64,000 nucleotides of DNA, taken from NCBI RefSeq assembly GCF_019308355.1, contig NZ_JAAGKM010000001.1:124001-188000 (forward strand), written 5' to 3'. Numbering within the stretch: the stretch's first letter is position 1; every line of letters starts with the position of its first letter. Shown here piece by piece: positions 9,287 to 18,166 of this stretch. The notes under the pieces are model-generated. The model saw only the letters and a program-made list of their open reading frames with translations. It was not told the DNA's origin and made no database searches. The stretch is from Empedobacter falsenii (GTDB taxonomy: Bacteria; Bacteroidota; Bacteroidia; Flavobacteriales; Weeksellaceae). The translations under genes were made by a program, and so were the position numbers.

Positions 9287-10180
9287 TTGAATCCAAAAAC
9301 TAAAAAATATATTATAACAGGAATTAAATTAACGATTAGTATTGCGTTAATCTATTATATCTTCTTTGTTAAATTACATATTTTTGATATTTTCAGTCAT
9401 TACAAAAATGCGAATTGGGCGTATATTTTTATAGCTGTTATCCTTTATGTTCTTTCGCAAGCCTTGTCTGTTTTTCGATTAGATTATTATTTCAGAGATA
9501 TTAACCTCGATTTATCGTACAAATCAAATGCACGATTATATTTCTTAGGAATGTTTTACAACACCTTTGTTCCAGGTGGAATTGGTGGTGATGCATACAA
9601 AGTTTATGTGTTGAATAAAAACTATAAAATCAGTCTGAAAGAAATTTCGCAGGCGGTTTTTCTTGACAAAATTATCGGTCTTTGTGCAATGTTACTCATC
9701 ATCATCTTCCTAATATTTTTTTCAAATCTGACTGATTATCCTTGGATACAATATGGATCATTAATCCTTTCTTTAGTTGGCTTTATAGCTGTTCCATTTA
9801 TTTTAGGAATGATTTTCCCTATTCATAAAAAAACTTTCTATAACTCGATGATTTATTCGATTGTATTACAATTGATACAAGTTGGTATGTTGTATTTTGT
9901 TTTGGAAGGATTGAATATTCATCCAGAGAATTTCAGTATATATTTATTGATCTTTTTAGTTTCAGGAATTTTATCCATTATCTCTTTTAGTGGATTTGGA
10001 ATTAGAGAAGCTGTATTTATGTACGCTGCACATCGATTCAATTTTGATGAAACTTTAGCCACAAGTGCAGCATTTATTTTCTCTATCATCACCATTTCGA
10101 TCTCATTTATTGGGATTATTTACTTGTTTAAAGGGGTTAAAATTGAAGAGAAAAAGAAAAAGACGAATATTTCTTTTTAA
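9287..10180 (+). CDS. Lysylphosphatidylglycerol synthase-type transmembrane (UPF0104/YbhN-like) protein
   Basis: 297 residues, with about eight hydrophobic segments and the family motifs YFLGMFYNTFVPGGIGGDAYK (centred on residues 85-105), LDKIIGL, and SGFGIREAVF near residue 240. The family contains the flippase-like domain of MprF and related bacterial membrane proteins, but this copy has no synthase domain, so aminoacyl transfer should not be assumed. A role in lipid or glycolipid handling at the inner membrane is inference. The start is a TTG at 9287: no ATG precedes the first helix in frame, and a promoter lies just upstream. Confidence 0.82.
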   Translation: MNPKTKKYIITGIKLTISIALIYYIFFVKLHIFDIFSHYKNANWAYIFIAVILYVLSQALSVFRLDYYFRDINLDLSYKSNARLYFLGMFYNTFVPGGIGGDAYKVYVLNKNYKISLKEISQAVFLDKIIGLCAMLLIIIFLIFFSNLTDYPWIQYGSLILSLVGFIAVPFILGMIFPIHKKTFYNSMIYSIVLQLIQVGMLYFVLEGLNIHPENFSIYLLIFLVSGILSIISFSGFGIREAVFMYAAHRFNFDETLATSAAFIFSIITISISFIGIIYLFKGVKIEEKKKKTNISF

Positions 10181-10261
10181 AATCTGAAAAATTATTTCTT
10201 TGAAATGAAAAGAGTTAAGTCCTAACATTAAATTTTATTTAATTTTTTTCATTTTAACTAT

Positions 10262-10291
10262 TTGGATTATTCAAAAACAGCCCTATATTTG
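10262..10291 (+). promoter_or_regulatory. Promoter of the tRNA-Val cluster
   Basis: TTTG at 10261-10264 (TTG 10262-10264), a 19-base spacer, then TATATTTG at 10284-10291. This is an essentially perfect Bacteroidota promoter. It predicts a start near 10298, a few bases ahead of the first mature tRNA end at 10307. Confidence 0.75.
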
Positions 10292-10306
10292 CAATCCAAT
10301 TACGAA

Positions 10307-10381
10307 GGTCTCTTAGCTCAGTTGGTTCAGAGCACCTGCCTTACAAGCAGGGGGTCACTGGTTCGAATCCAGTAGGGACCA
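10307..10381 (+). tRNA. tRNA-Val(TAC), copy 1
   Basis: A 75-base cloverleaf: acceptor GGTCTCT pairs with AGGGACC, the D-arm stem is GCTC/GAGC, anticodon stem CCTGC/GCAGG holds loop CTTACAA (anticodon TAC, reads GUA), and the T-loop is TTCGAAT. The 3' CCA is not encoded after the discriminator A. Confidence 0.97.
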
Positions 10382-10424
10382 CATAAAGACAATAGAAAGT
10401 CTTTCAAATAAAATTCTAAAATAA

Positions 10425-10499
10425 GGTCTCTTAGCTCAGTTGGTTCAGAGCACCTGCCTTACAAGCAGGGGGTCACTGGTTCGAATCCAGTAGGGACCA
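10425..10499 (+). tRNA. tRNA-Val(TAC), copy 2
   Basis: Identical to copy 1 in sequence and fold, anticodon TAC. It is separated from copy 1 by a 43-base spacer. Confidence 0.97.
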
Positions 10500-10540
10500 C
10501 ATAAAGACAATAGAAAGTCTTTTAAATAAAATTCTAAAAA

Positions 10541-10615
10541 GGTCTCTTAGCTCAGTTGGTTCAGAGCACCTGCCTTACAAGCAGGGGGTCACTGGTTCGA
10601 ATCCAGTAGGGACCA
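10541..10615 (+). tRNA. tRNA-Val(TAC), copy 3
   Basis: Identical to copy 1, anticodon TAC. The spacer before it is 41 bases, the shortest in the array. Confidence 0.97.
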
Positions 10616-10658
10616 CTTTAAAGACAATAGAAAGTCTTTTAAATAAAATTCTAAATAA

Positions 10659-10733
10659 GGTCTCTTAGCTCAGTTGGTTCAGAGCACCTGCCTTACAAGC
10701 AGGGGGTCACTGGTTCGAATCCAGTAGGGACCA
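10659..10733 (+). tRNA. tRNA-Val(TAC), copy 4
   Basis: Identical to copy 1, anticodon TAC, preceded by a 43-base spacer with a slightly different start (CTTT rather than CAT). Confidence 0.97.
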
Positions 10734-10775
10734 CATAAAGACAATAAAAAGTCTTTTAAATAAAATTCTAAATAA

Positions 10776-10850
10776 GGTCTCTTAGCTCAGTTGGTTCAGA
10801 GCACCTGCCTTACAAGCAGGGGGTCACTGGTTCGAATCCAGTAGGGACCA
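10776..10850 (+). tRNA. tRNA-Val(TAC), copy 5
   Basis: Identical to copy 1, anticodon TAC. It is the last of the array, and a terminator follows six bases later. Confidence 0.97.
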
Positions 10851-10856
10851 CAACAG

Positions 10857-10890
10857 AACTTCTTTCAAGAAATTGAAAGGAGTTTTTTAT
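10857..10890 (+). terminator. Terminator of the tRNA-Val cluster
   Basis: A 12-base-pair stem (10857-10868 with 10873-10884, one G-U pair) with a GAAA loop, followed by a T run, directly after the fifth tRNA. Confidence 0.85.
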
Positions 10891-10926
10891 TTATTATTTT
10901 TTGTAATTTTATATAAATCAATTCTT

Positions 10927-11462
10927 ATGAAAATTACAAAACTAGTATTACCATTATTTCTTTTACTTTCATGTTTCACTTTCTCCCAACAAAAAAGAAA
11001 ACAACTTTACCTCCACCTAAAATAAAGAAAGTTCCACCTTTACCAGCTCCTCCAAAAGCTAAATTATACGAGCCAACTTTTGACTACGAATACTTTATTT
11101 GGAAACTAGAAAAAGACACGTTATTACCTGCTGAATCCCCTTATGAAATAGTTTTACAAGTCAATGATTACTCAGCTTTTATGAGAATAAATAGTTACCC
11201 AGAAGAAACTGAATATAAATCAAAAGTAGTATCCATTAAAAATGGTGATATTATCTCTAGAACAATATTAATGCAGGCTAATAATTATGACGTTGAAATA
11301 AAAAATAATATTCTAGAACTGAAAAATCGGAAAACGAATGAAGTTGTAAAGTTTAAAATTATAAAAAAGAGTGGAAAAATTATACAGTTACAAGATCTTA
11401 ACTCTAAATTAATCTTTACAAAAGATGATAAATACGAATATTACGCTCCGCCTTCTTTGTAA
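10927..11462 (+). pseudogene. Exported proline-rich protein of unknown function, split by a one-base frameshift
   Basis: An ATG at 10927 opens a convincing signal peptide (MKITKLVLPLFLLLSCFTFS then QQ), but that frame stops 32 codons later. The body of the protein, starting TTLPPPKIKKVPPLPAPPK and running to the stop at 11462, is in another frame. One extra A in the six-A run at about 10990-10995 would join them into a protein of about 178 residues. An internal ATG at 10971 gives a frame without a signal peptide and is unlikely to be the true start. I do not recognise the family: a Lys/Pro-rich linker follows the signal, then a beta-rich stretch. The gene may be mutated, phase-variable or affected by a homopolymer error. 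No terminator is obvious after it. Confidence 0.65.
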
Positions 11463-11574
11463 CTATAAAAAACTCCGATAACAAACTTCCTTCATTTAAC
11501 TTGTTCTGAATTGATTAATAGTTGATTTTTCATTTCTTCATTAATATTAAAGATTGTTTTGTAGACCAAAAGGA

Positions 11575-11811
11575 TTATATTACGATTAAATCATTCGTAT
11601 TATTTTGCTTTATTGCTACGAATATTTCTAAAATATCATTTTGAATATCAATAGAACCTTTATTAACGATTGAAATTATATCGTCTAAAGAAATACTTTT
11701 ATTTATAAAACTCTCGTCATAAGAACAGCTTTTGACATGATAGATTGCAACATATTTAGATAAATCATTCATGTCACAACTTTCAGTCAAAAGATTAAAC
11801 CAACTATTCAT
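11575..11811 (-). CDS. Small protein of unknown function
   Basis: 78 residues from the ATG at 11811, with a possible TTG three codons earlier at 11820. No family recognised, no signal peptide and no membrane segment. The composition is ordinary for a soluble protein, with several Asp, Asn and Ser and two Cys (SCDM, KSCSYD). It lies alone between the frameshifted exported-protein gene and the lspA terminator, and no promoter or conserved motif supports it. It may be a real orphan, a remnant, or chance. Confidence 0.35.
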   Translation of the reverse strand: MNSWFNLLTESCDMNDLSKYVAIYHVKSCSYDESFINKSISLDDIISIVNKGSIDIQNDILEIFVAIKQNNTNDLIVI

Positions 11812-11840
11812 CAAAATCAATTCTTGTACAAATAAATATA

Positions 11841-11874
11841 ATAAAAAATCCCTCAGCGCTTGAACTGAGGGATT
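11841..11874 (-). terminator. Terminator of the ileS-dksA-lspA operon
   Basis: A perfect ten-base-pair stem (11847-11856 with 11865-11874) with an eight-base loop, followed on the minus strand by six T. It lies seven bases after the lspA stop. Confidence 0.85.
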
Positions 11875-11880
11875 ATCTTT

Positions 11881-12525
11881 TTAAAATCTTAATCTTACAC
11901 CATTTTCGGTTGTAAATGCTTTTTTACGGAAAAGAAACAAAGTAAGTCCTCCAATAAAAATAGCCGAATCTGCGATATTAAATACAGGCTGAAAGAACTT
12001 ATAATGTTGTCCGCCTATAATTGGAATCCAAGAAGGCCAATCGAACTCCACAATTGGGAAATAAAGCATATCTACGACACAGCCTGTAAACCAACCAGAA
12101 TAACCAGCAAAGTTTGCTTGTGCGACACCTTGATATCCTACCCAATCCTGAAACATTTCATTGTAAGTAGTTCCTTTATCGAAAATAACGCCATAAAAAA
12201 TTCCATCAAGTACATTCCCTATTGCACCTGCCAAAACAAGCGCAATCGGAATGATAAAGAAGTTATTATTTAGTTTTTTCGACCATGCATTAATATAGTA
12301 GATAATCATTCCGATTAGAGCAATTCGTAGAAGTGATAAAACAATTTTACCAGTTTCTCCTCCGAAATGCATACCATATGCCATTCCAGGATTTTCTACA
12401 AATGCTATTTTAAACCAACCCAAAACATCTACGTCTTCACCTAAAAAAAAGTGTGTTTTTACGTAAAATTTTGAAATTTGGTCTATGATTAAAACCAAAA
12501 TGGTAATGAGTACTACTTTTTTCAA
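11881..12525 (-). CDS. lspA: Lipoprotein signal peptidase (signal peptidase II)
   Basis: LspA cleaves prolipoprotein signal peptides at the lipid-modified Cys in the inner membrane. 214 residues with four hydrophobic segments. The two catalytic aspartates are in recognisable contexts: Asp107 in AIGNVLDGIFYG and Asp186 in FNIADSAIFIGG. The N-terminal VVLITILVLIIDQISKFYVK is also typical. It is about 45 residues longer than E. coli LspA, mainly because of an insertion between the two Asp motifs (about residues 115-175), a feature I know from other Bacteroidota LspA proteins. It is last in the ileS operon. Many lipoproteins in this window (DUF4836, SusD, NlpE-like, YiiX-like) would be its substrates. 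Confidence 0.95.
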   Translation of the reverse strand: MKKVVLITILVLIIDQISKFYVKTHFFLGEDVDVLGWFKIAFVENPGMAYGMHFGGETGKIVLSLLRIALIGMIIYYINAWSKKLNNNFFIIPIALVLAGAIGNVLDGIFYGVIFDKGTTYNEMFQDWVGYQGVAQANFAGYSGWFTGCVVDMLYFPIVEFDWPSWIPIIGGQHYKFFQPVFNIADSAIFIGGLTLFLFRKKAFTTENGVRLRF

Positions 12526-12534
12526 AATACTTGA

Positions 12535-12921
12535 TTAACGTTGCATATTTTTAGCTTCGATGCTTAATGTTGCATGCGGAACTAATTTCAAACGATCTTT
12601 GTTAATTAATTTTCCTGTTACACGGCAAATACCGTATGTTTTGTTCGAAATACGTAACAATGCATTTTTCAAATCACGGATAAATTTATCTTGGCGTGCT
12701 GCTAATTGTGCATTTTGTTCTTTCGACATGGTTTCAGAACCTTCCTCAAACGCCTTGAACGTTGGAGACGTATCGTCAGTACCATTGTTACTATCGTTCG
12801 TGTAAGCTTCTTTCAATAATTCGTAATCTTTTATCGCTTGATCTAATTTGTCTTGAATTATTGCTCTAAACTCTTCCAACTCTGCATCAGAGTACCTTAC
12901 TTTTTCATCTGTTGTTGCCAT
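12535..12921 (-). CDS. DksA/TraR-family transcription factor with degenerate zinc finger
   Basis: 128 residues from the ATG at 12921 (MATTDEKVRYSD). The longer frame from 12945 would overlap ileS and is unlikely. The N-terminal half is a coiled coil. The middle TSPTFKAFEEGSETMSKEQN and the C-terminal YGICRVTGKLINKDRLKLVP are strongly typical of the Bacteroidota form of DksA-like proteins. The classic protein has four zinc-binding Cys; here only the Cys of GICRV remains and the others are Thr, Ser and Ala. In the family these proteins bind RNA polymerase through its secondary channel. It sits four bases after ileS and ten bases before lspA, a conserved Flavobacteriia arrangement. Confidence 0.9.
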   Translation of the reverse strand: MATTDEKVRYSDAELEEFRAIIQDKLDQAIKDYELLKEAYTNDSNNGTDDTSPTFKAFEEGSETMSKEQNAQLAARQDKFIRDLKNALLRISNKTYGICRVTGKLINKDRLKLVPHATLSIEAKNMQR

Positions 12922-12925
12922 ACGC

Positions 12926-15900
12926 TTACAATTTAGTAATCGCAATTTGCGTCATCAATCCATTAATTTCAACCTCTGCCCCATTTGCAACTTGGTCTTG
13001 TAAAACAAGATCTTCTGCTAATGTCTCAGAACAAATGTAATCTTTGTTTTGCTCGACTGCATTTACGATTGATTCATCATTTTTTAAGTTAAGTATAATT
13101 TTGTCGGTTACTTCTAGTCCGGTTTCTTTACGTAGATTCTGAATTCTATTTACCAATTCACGTGCAACACCTTCATTAATTAACTCTTCTGTCAATTGTA
13201 AATCAAGTGCTACTGTCAATGTAGAATTAGAAGCTACAGTCCATCCTGGGATGTCTTTTGTAGCGATTTCAAAATCTTCTAAATCTAAAGTTAATGTTTT
13301 GTTGTCAATTAACAAATCTATTTTACCTGATTGCTCTAATTTAACAATTTCTTCATTCGTCAATTCTGCTGTAGCAGCCGAAATAGCTTTCATTTCTTTA
13401 CCATATTTTGGACCTAAAGTCTTGAAATTAGGTTTAATAGATTTTACTAAAAGATTTGATGCTTCTTCGTTTGTTAAAAGTTGAATTTCTTTAACGTTAA
13501 CTTCTTGTTTCAATAATTCTGATACAGCTTCCAAATTAGCTTTCATCGTATCATTCAATACAGGAATCATTACTTTTTGTAATGGCTGACGTACTTTGTT
13601 ATCACTCAATTTACGAAGTGATAAAATCATACTTGTAGCCGTTTGTGCTAAATGTGTTTGTTCTTCTAATTCTGCTTTAATTAAAGATTCCTCTACAAGT
13701 GGAAAATCTGCTAAATGCACAGATTCTGCAGGATTTTTACCTGTAGCTGCATTCAAATCTTTGTACAAACGATCCATGAAGAATGGTGCAATTGGAGAAC
13801 CTAAAATTGAAACCGTTTCTAAAACTTTGTACAATGTTTGGTAAGCTGCAATTTTATCTTTCGAATAATCACCTCTCCAGAAACGTCTTCTTGATAAACG
13901 TACGTGCCAGTTTGATAAATTATCTATCACAAATTCTTGAATAGCACGAGCCGCTTTTGTTGGTTCATAATCTGTTAAAAAGGCATCAACTTTTTTCGTT
14001 AATGTATTCAATTCAGAAATAATCCATTGATCTAATTCAGCTCTTTCATTTACAGGAATTTCTTCTTCTTCAAATGTAAATCCGTCCACATTCGCGTATA
14101 ATGCGAAGAATGAATAGGTATTATATAATGTTCCGAAGAATTTACGACGAACTTCGTCCACTCCAGCAATATCAAATTTTAAGTTTTCCCAAGGTTGCGC
14201 ATTCGCAATCATGTACCAACGTGTTGCATCAGGACCATAAGTTGCCAATGTATCAAATGGATCGACAGCGTTCCCCAAACGTTTTGACATTTTTTGACCA
14301 TTTTTGTCTAAAACCAATCCGTTTGACATTACATTTTTGTATGCTTTCGAATCAAAAACTAATGTTCCGATCGCATGCAATGTATAGAACCATCCACGTG
14401 TTTGATCGACACCTTCTGCAATAAAATCAGCTGGATACATTGTTCCATTATCAATCAATTCTTTATTTTCGAATGGATAGTGAACTTGCGCATAAGGCAT
14501 TGCTCCAGAATCAAACCAAACGTCAATCAAATCCGCTTCGCGTTTCATTGGTTTTCCTGATGCAGAAACTAATGTAATTTCATCTACTACATTTTTGTGT
14601 AAGTCGATTAAATCATAGTTTTCTTCTGTCATATTTCCAACTTCGAAATTTTGGAAAGGATTAGAAGTCATTACGCCTGCCGCAATTGATTTTTCAATTT
14701 CAGCAACTAATTCTTCTACTGAACCAATTACTGTAACTTCATCCCCTTCTTCAGTTCTCCATATTGGCAATGGAATTCCCCAATAACGAGAACGAGATAA
14801 GTTCCAATCGTTGGCATTTTCTAACCAGTTTCCGAAACGTCCTTCACCAGTCGCTTTTGGCTTCCAATTGATTTCTTTGTTCAATTCAACCATACGATCT
14901 TTTACATCCGTTACCTTGATAAACCAAGAATCTAATGGATAGTATAAAATCGGCTTGTCCGTTCTCCAACAATGTGGATAACTGTGTTTATATTTCTCTA
15001 CTTTGAAAGCTTTGTTTTGCTCTTTCAATAAAATCGCGATTTCGACATCAACCGATTTTTCAGGAGCAGTTCCATCATCGTAATATTCATTTTTTACATA
15101 TTTACCTCCATAACCTTCTGGTAAATCAGCCACAAAACGACCTTGTAAATCTACTAAAGGAACAGCATTTCCATACGTATCTAATACCAACATTGGTGGA
15201 ACACCAGCTTCTTTTGCAACACGCGCATCATCCGCACCAAAAGTAGGCGCAGTATGTACGATACCTGTACCATCTTCTGTTGTTACGAAATCTCCAGGAA
15301 TTACTTGGAAAGCATTCTCTGCATTTTCGTAAGGCAACGCCCAAGGTAATAGTTGCTCATAACGAGTTCCAACAAAATCAGCACCTTTGTATTCTCCTAC
15401 AATTCTATAAGGAATTGTCTTATTTCCTGCCGCATAAACTTTAAAATCTTCTTCTGTTTCTGCTAAGAAATATGGTTTACCGAATTGTTTAGCAACCAAT
15501 GGTTTTCCTAAAATTACGCGAATTGGCTCGAATGTATATTGATTGAATGTTTCAACTACAACATAATCGATATCTGGACCAACTGTTAACGCTGTATTTG
15601 ATGGCAACGTCCAAGGTGTTGTTGTCCAAGCTAAGAAATACACATCTCCATCAAAATCATTGAATAAATCTGTAGAATCTTTGTTTACTTTAAATTGAGC
15701 AACAATCGTTGTATCTGTAACATCTTGATAAGTTCCTGGTTGATTTAACTCGTGTGAAGATAAACCTGTACCAGCTTTAGGAGAATATGGTTGAATTGTA
15801 TAACCTTTGTACAACAAATCTTTGTTATAAATTTGCTTCAACAACCACCAAACAGACTCCATATATTTTGGTTTATACGTGATATATGGATCTTCCATAT

Positions 15901-16333
15901 CCACCCAATAACCCATTTTTTCAGTCAAATCATTCCACAAATCTGTGTAACGCATTACTGTACGTTTACACGCTTCGTTATATTCTTCAATTGAAATTTT
16001 AGTTCCAATATCTTCTTTGGTAATTCCTAATTCTTTCTCAGTTCCCAATTCTACTGGTAAACCATGCGTATCCCAACCCGCTTTACGAAAAACTTGTTTT
16101 CCTTTCAAGGTTTGGTAACGACAAAATATATCTTTGATAGAACGTGCTAAAACGTGGTGAATCCCTGGCTTTCCGTTTGCAGAAGGAGGACCTTCATAGA
16201 ACACAAAAGATGGATTTCCATCACGCGTAGAAATACTTTTTTCGAAAACATTATTTTGTTTCCATTCTTCTAACGTTTCTTTTGAGACTTGTACCAAGTC
16301 TAAGTGCTTATATTCTCTAAACTTTTTTGCCAT
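12926..16333 (-). CDS. ileS: Isoleucine--tRNA ligase
   Basis: 1135 residues, a class I aminoacyl-tRNA synthetase that charges tRNA-Ile. The HIGH-type motif is GIHH at residues 57-60 inside PPSANGKPGIHHVLARS, and KMSKR is near residue 683. The editing domain lies between them and contains TTPWTLPSNTA. The length and the C-terminal region place it in the long, eukaryote-like IleS class that is common in Bacteroidota; that class is often less sensitive to mupirocin, though sensitivity cannot be judged here. It is first in the ileS, dksA-like, lspA operon. The start MAKKFREYKHLDL is typical. Confidence 0.97.
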   Translation of the reverse strand: MAKKFREYKHLDLVQVSKETLEEWKQNNVFEKSISTRDGNPSFVFYEGPPSANGKPGIHHVLARSIKDIFCRYQTLKGKQVFRKAGWDTHGLPVELGTEKELGITKEDIGTKISIEEYNEACKRTVMRYTDLWNDLTEKMGYWVDMEDPYITYKPKYMESVWWLLKQIYNKDLLYKGYTIQPYSPKAGTGLSSHELNQPGTYQDVTDTTIVAQFKVNKDSTDLFNDFDGDVYFLAWTTTPWTLPSNTALTVGPDIDYVVVETFNQYTFEPIRVILGKPLVAKQFGKPYFLAETEEDFKVYAAGNKTIPYRIVGEYKGADFVGTRYEQLLPWALPYENAENAFQVIPGDFVTTEDGTGIVHTAPTFGADDARVAKEAGVPPMLVLDTYGNAVPLVDLQGRFVADLPEGYGGKYVKNEYYDDGTAPEKSVDVEIAILLKEQNKAFKVEKYKHSYPHCWRTDKPILYYPLDSWFIKVTDVKDRMVELNKEINWKPKATGEGRFGNWLENANDWNLSRSRYWGIPLPIWRTEEGDEVTVIGSVEELVAEIEKSIAAGVMTSNPFQNFEVGNMTEENYDLIDLHKNVVDEITLVSASGKPMKREADLIDVWFDSGAMPYAQVHYPFENKELIDNGTMYPADFIAEGVDQTRGWFYTLHAIGTLVFDSKAYKNVMSNGLVLDKNGQKMSKRLGNAVDPFDTLATYGPDATRWYMIANAQPWENLKFDIAGVDEVRRKFFGTLYNTYSFFALYANVDGFTFEEEEIPVNERAELDQWIISELNTLTKKVDAFLTDYEPTKAARAIQEFVIDNLSNWHVRLSRRRFWRGDYSKDKIAAYQTLYKVLETVSILGSPIAPFFMDRLYKDLNAATGKNPAESVHLADFPLVEESLIKAELEEQTHLAQTATSMILSLRKLSDNKVRQPLQKVMIPVLNDTMKANLEAVSELLKQEVNVKEIQLLTNEEASNLLVKSIKPNFKTLGPKYGKEMKAISAATAELTNEEIVKLEQSGKIDLLIDNKTLTLDLEDFEIATKDIPGWTVASNSTLTVALDLQLTEELINEGVARELVNRIQNLRKETGLEVTDKIILNLKNDESIVNAVEQNKDYICSETLAEDLVLQDQVANGAEVEINGLMTQIAITKL

Positions 16334-16546
16334 CGAATTCTTTCTTATTTCTTCTAAATCAAGGAGTGCGAATATAAGAAATTTTTACATATTTTTATTG
16401 TTATAGAAACGAAAATCATATTAATAATTGCTTAAATTTATACCAATATTATAGATTTAACAATTCTTGAATAAAAATCAGATGATTTCAGATTTAATTC
16501 AGGATTAAACAAATAATTAACAACAATTTTTAAAGATATTTTTTCG

Positions 16547-18166
16547 ATGAAAAAAGGCTTCAAATATTACTCAATTCTATTTCTAATTTTGCTTTTTGCA
16601 AGTTGTTCCAAAAACGAAGATTATACGGTTTTGATTCCTACAGATGTAGATTTTGTTGCGTTGATAAATCCAAAATCAATTGCAGAAAAAGGTAATTTTC
16701 AGAAATTAGAACAATATAAAATTTATCAATTAGCCGAAGGCGAACTTAAAAATCAAGATCCAACTTTTGATCAATTATTAAATGATATCAAAAACAATCC
16801 GACTTCAGCAGGCATAGATATTATCAGCCCTATTTACATTTTTGGACAAAAAATTAATGAAAAAAATATGGTGGCGTTGATTACAAATATGCGTGACAAA
16901 GATCAATTTGAAAAACATTTATCAACCATTTACAAAGGTTTATACAAAAAAGATATTTCGTTTGAAAAGAAAGATGGTTTTACAACAATTTCTGGATTCA
17001 ATAAACCGTTTATGGCTTGGAACAAATCTCAATTTTTATTGATTGTTTCTGAATTTGGTGTTGGAGAAAAAGCGATTCAAGATTATTTCGCGAAAATTAT
17101 CAACGACAAACATTCACTTGCGAAAGAAAATAACAGCTTTGGAGATTTTGTTAAAAACTCGCAGGATATCAACATTTGGTACACTGGAAATTTCTTGAAA
17201 AACTTCTCGAAACATGAAAGTTCTGAAAAGAAAAACCTTGATTTCACAAAAAGTTCTTGGGTCAATTTTATTTCATTTACTTCGGACGGAATTAGTTTTA
17301 CACAGAAATTTCATCCAGATGCGATTACAAAAGTTAAATTACAAAAACATCCGATGTGGAAATCAAAAATCAATACTGATTTTTTCAAGTATTTTCCTGC
17401 GCAAAGTTACATGAACATTGGACTTGGAATTTATCCTGCCAACACGCGTTATGTGTTCGAAAATCAGAATTTCTTGACTACTTTTTTAGAACAATATGAC
17501 ATTGATTTGAACAAATTAGAACAAAGTTTTGAAGGCGAAGCTTTGTTTAGTGTATATGATTTTGAGATCGGAAAAGCATTTAATCCAAATGACTTTTTTG
17601 GGAAGAAAGAAGCTTTTATCAAGCAAGTTGTTTATCCTCAATTTGTTTTGGGAGGAAAAATGAAAAACGATCTTTTCTTCAACGAATTTATTAAATCTCA
17701 TCAAGAAAATATTCAGAAAATTGGACCTTATTACATGTTACCAATTTCGACAAATATGAAGATTTATATGACATACAAAAACAATTTGATGTACATCACA
17801 AATAATCAATCGATTATGAATCAATATTTGAACAAAATGGTAAGTTCTTCAAATTTTGTTACATCAGAATATGCTACAAACGCTTCAAATCCGATGTTTG
17901 GTTACGTGAATTTAAATTTTGATCAATATCCAAAAGAAGTTCAAAATTATATTTATCAACAAATTCCGTTCGGAAATACGAAAGAAATGCAAACGGTTTT
18001 ATCTTATTTTGATTACGTCGATTACCGCGTTTCGAATGAATACACAAAAACAGGAAAAATACATATGAAAAAGACGGATAAAAATAGTTTGGAAGTGATT
18101 TTCTTGCTTTTAGACCAAGCTTATTCACTATTTTTCAATCAAGCTGCACAACAAAATGGAAATTAA
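16547..18166 (+). CDS. DUF4836-like lipoprotein
   Basis: 539 residues. The signal peptide ends in a lipobox, LLFASC with Cys20, so the protein should be lipid-anchored. After it, VLIPTDVDFVALINPKSIAEK near residues 29-50 resembles the opening of DUF4836 proteins, and the body has the repeated beta/alpha feel of that family. The function is unknown. The stop at 18166 overlaps the start of the ABC ATPase by 11 bases, and that gene overlaps the permease, so this lipoprotein is probably a partner or substrate of that transporter. The link is inference from context. Confidence 0.7.
   Translation: MKKGFKYYSILFLILLFASCSKNEDYTVLIPTDVDFVALINPKSIAEKGNFQKLEQYKIYQLAEGELKNQDPTFDQLLNDIKNNPTSAGIDIISPIYIFGQKINEKNMVALITNMRDKDQFEKHLSTIYKGLYKKDISFEKKDGFTTISGFNKPFMAWNKSQFLLIVSEFGVGEKAIQDYFAKIINDKHSLAKENNSFGDFVKNSQDINIWYTGNFLKNFSKHESSEKKNLDFTKSSWVNFISFTSDGISFTQKFHPDAITKVKLQKHPMWKSKINTDFFKYFPAQSYMNIGLGIYPANTRYVFENQNFLTTFLEQYDIDLNKLEQSFEGEALFSVYDFEIGKAFNPNDFFGKKEAFIKQVVYPQFVLGGKMKNDLFFNEFIKSHQENIQKIGPYYMLPISTNMKIYMTYKNNLMYITNNQSIMNQYLNKMVSSSNFVTSEYATNASNPMFGYVNLNFDQYPKEVQNYIYQQIPFGNTKEMQTVLSYFDYVDYRVSNEYTKTGKIHMKKTDKNSLEVIFLLLDQAYSLFFNQAAQQNGN

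Larger units (their letters stand above)
10307..10850 (+). repeat. Tandem array of five near-identical tRNA-Val units
   Basis: Five copies repeat with periods of 118, 116, 118 and 117 bases. The tRNA parts are identical. The four spacers (41-43 bases) differ at only a few positions and each carries a short inverted repeat, AAAGAC and GTCTTT, around an eight-base loop. One promoter upstream and one terminator downstream imply a single precursor. Confidence 0.95.

Noticed and set aside
10307-10381. tRNA-Val as an integration site for a genomic island
   Set aside because: No integrase, no repeat of the tRNA 3' end beyond the array, and ordinary genes follow.
10307-10850. Regular array of repeated units with similar spacing, CRISPR-like at first sight
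   Set aside because: The repeated part is a 75-base tRNA cloverleaf and the spacers are nearly identical; CRISPR spacers would differ. There is no cas gene in the window.
11881-12525. Long LspA as a fusion protein
   Set aside because: The extra length is an insertion between the two Asp motifs in a single fold, as seen in other Bacteroidota LspA.
12535-12921. DksA-like protein with three of four zinc Cys missing, as a novel variant
   Set aside because: From memory this degenerate form (YGICRVTGKLI) is conserved in Flavobacteriia beside lspA and ileS, so it is a lineage feature.
12926-16333. IleS type as evidence of mupirocin resistance acquired by transfer
   Set aside because: The long IleS class is usual for Bacteroidota, and the gene sits in its conserved operon.
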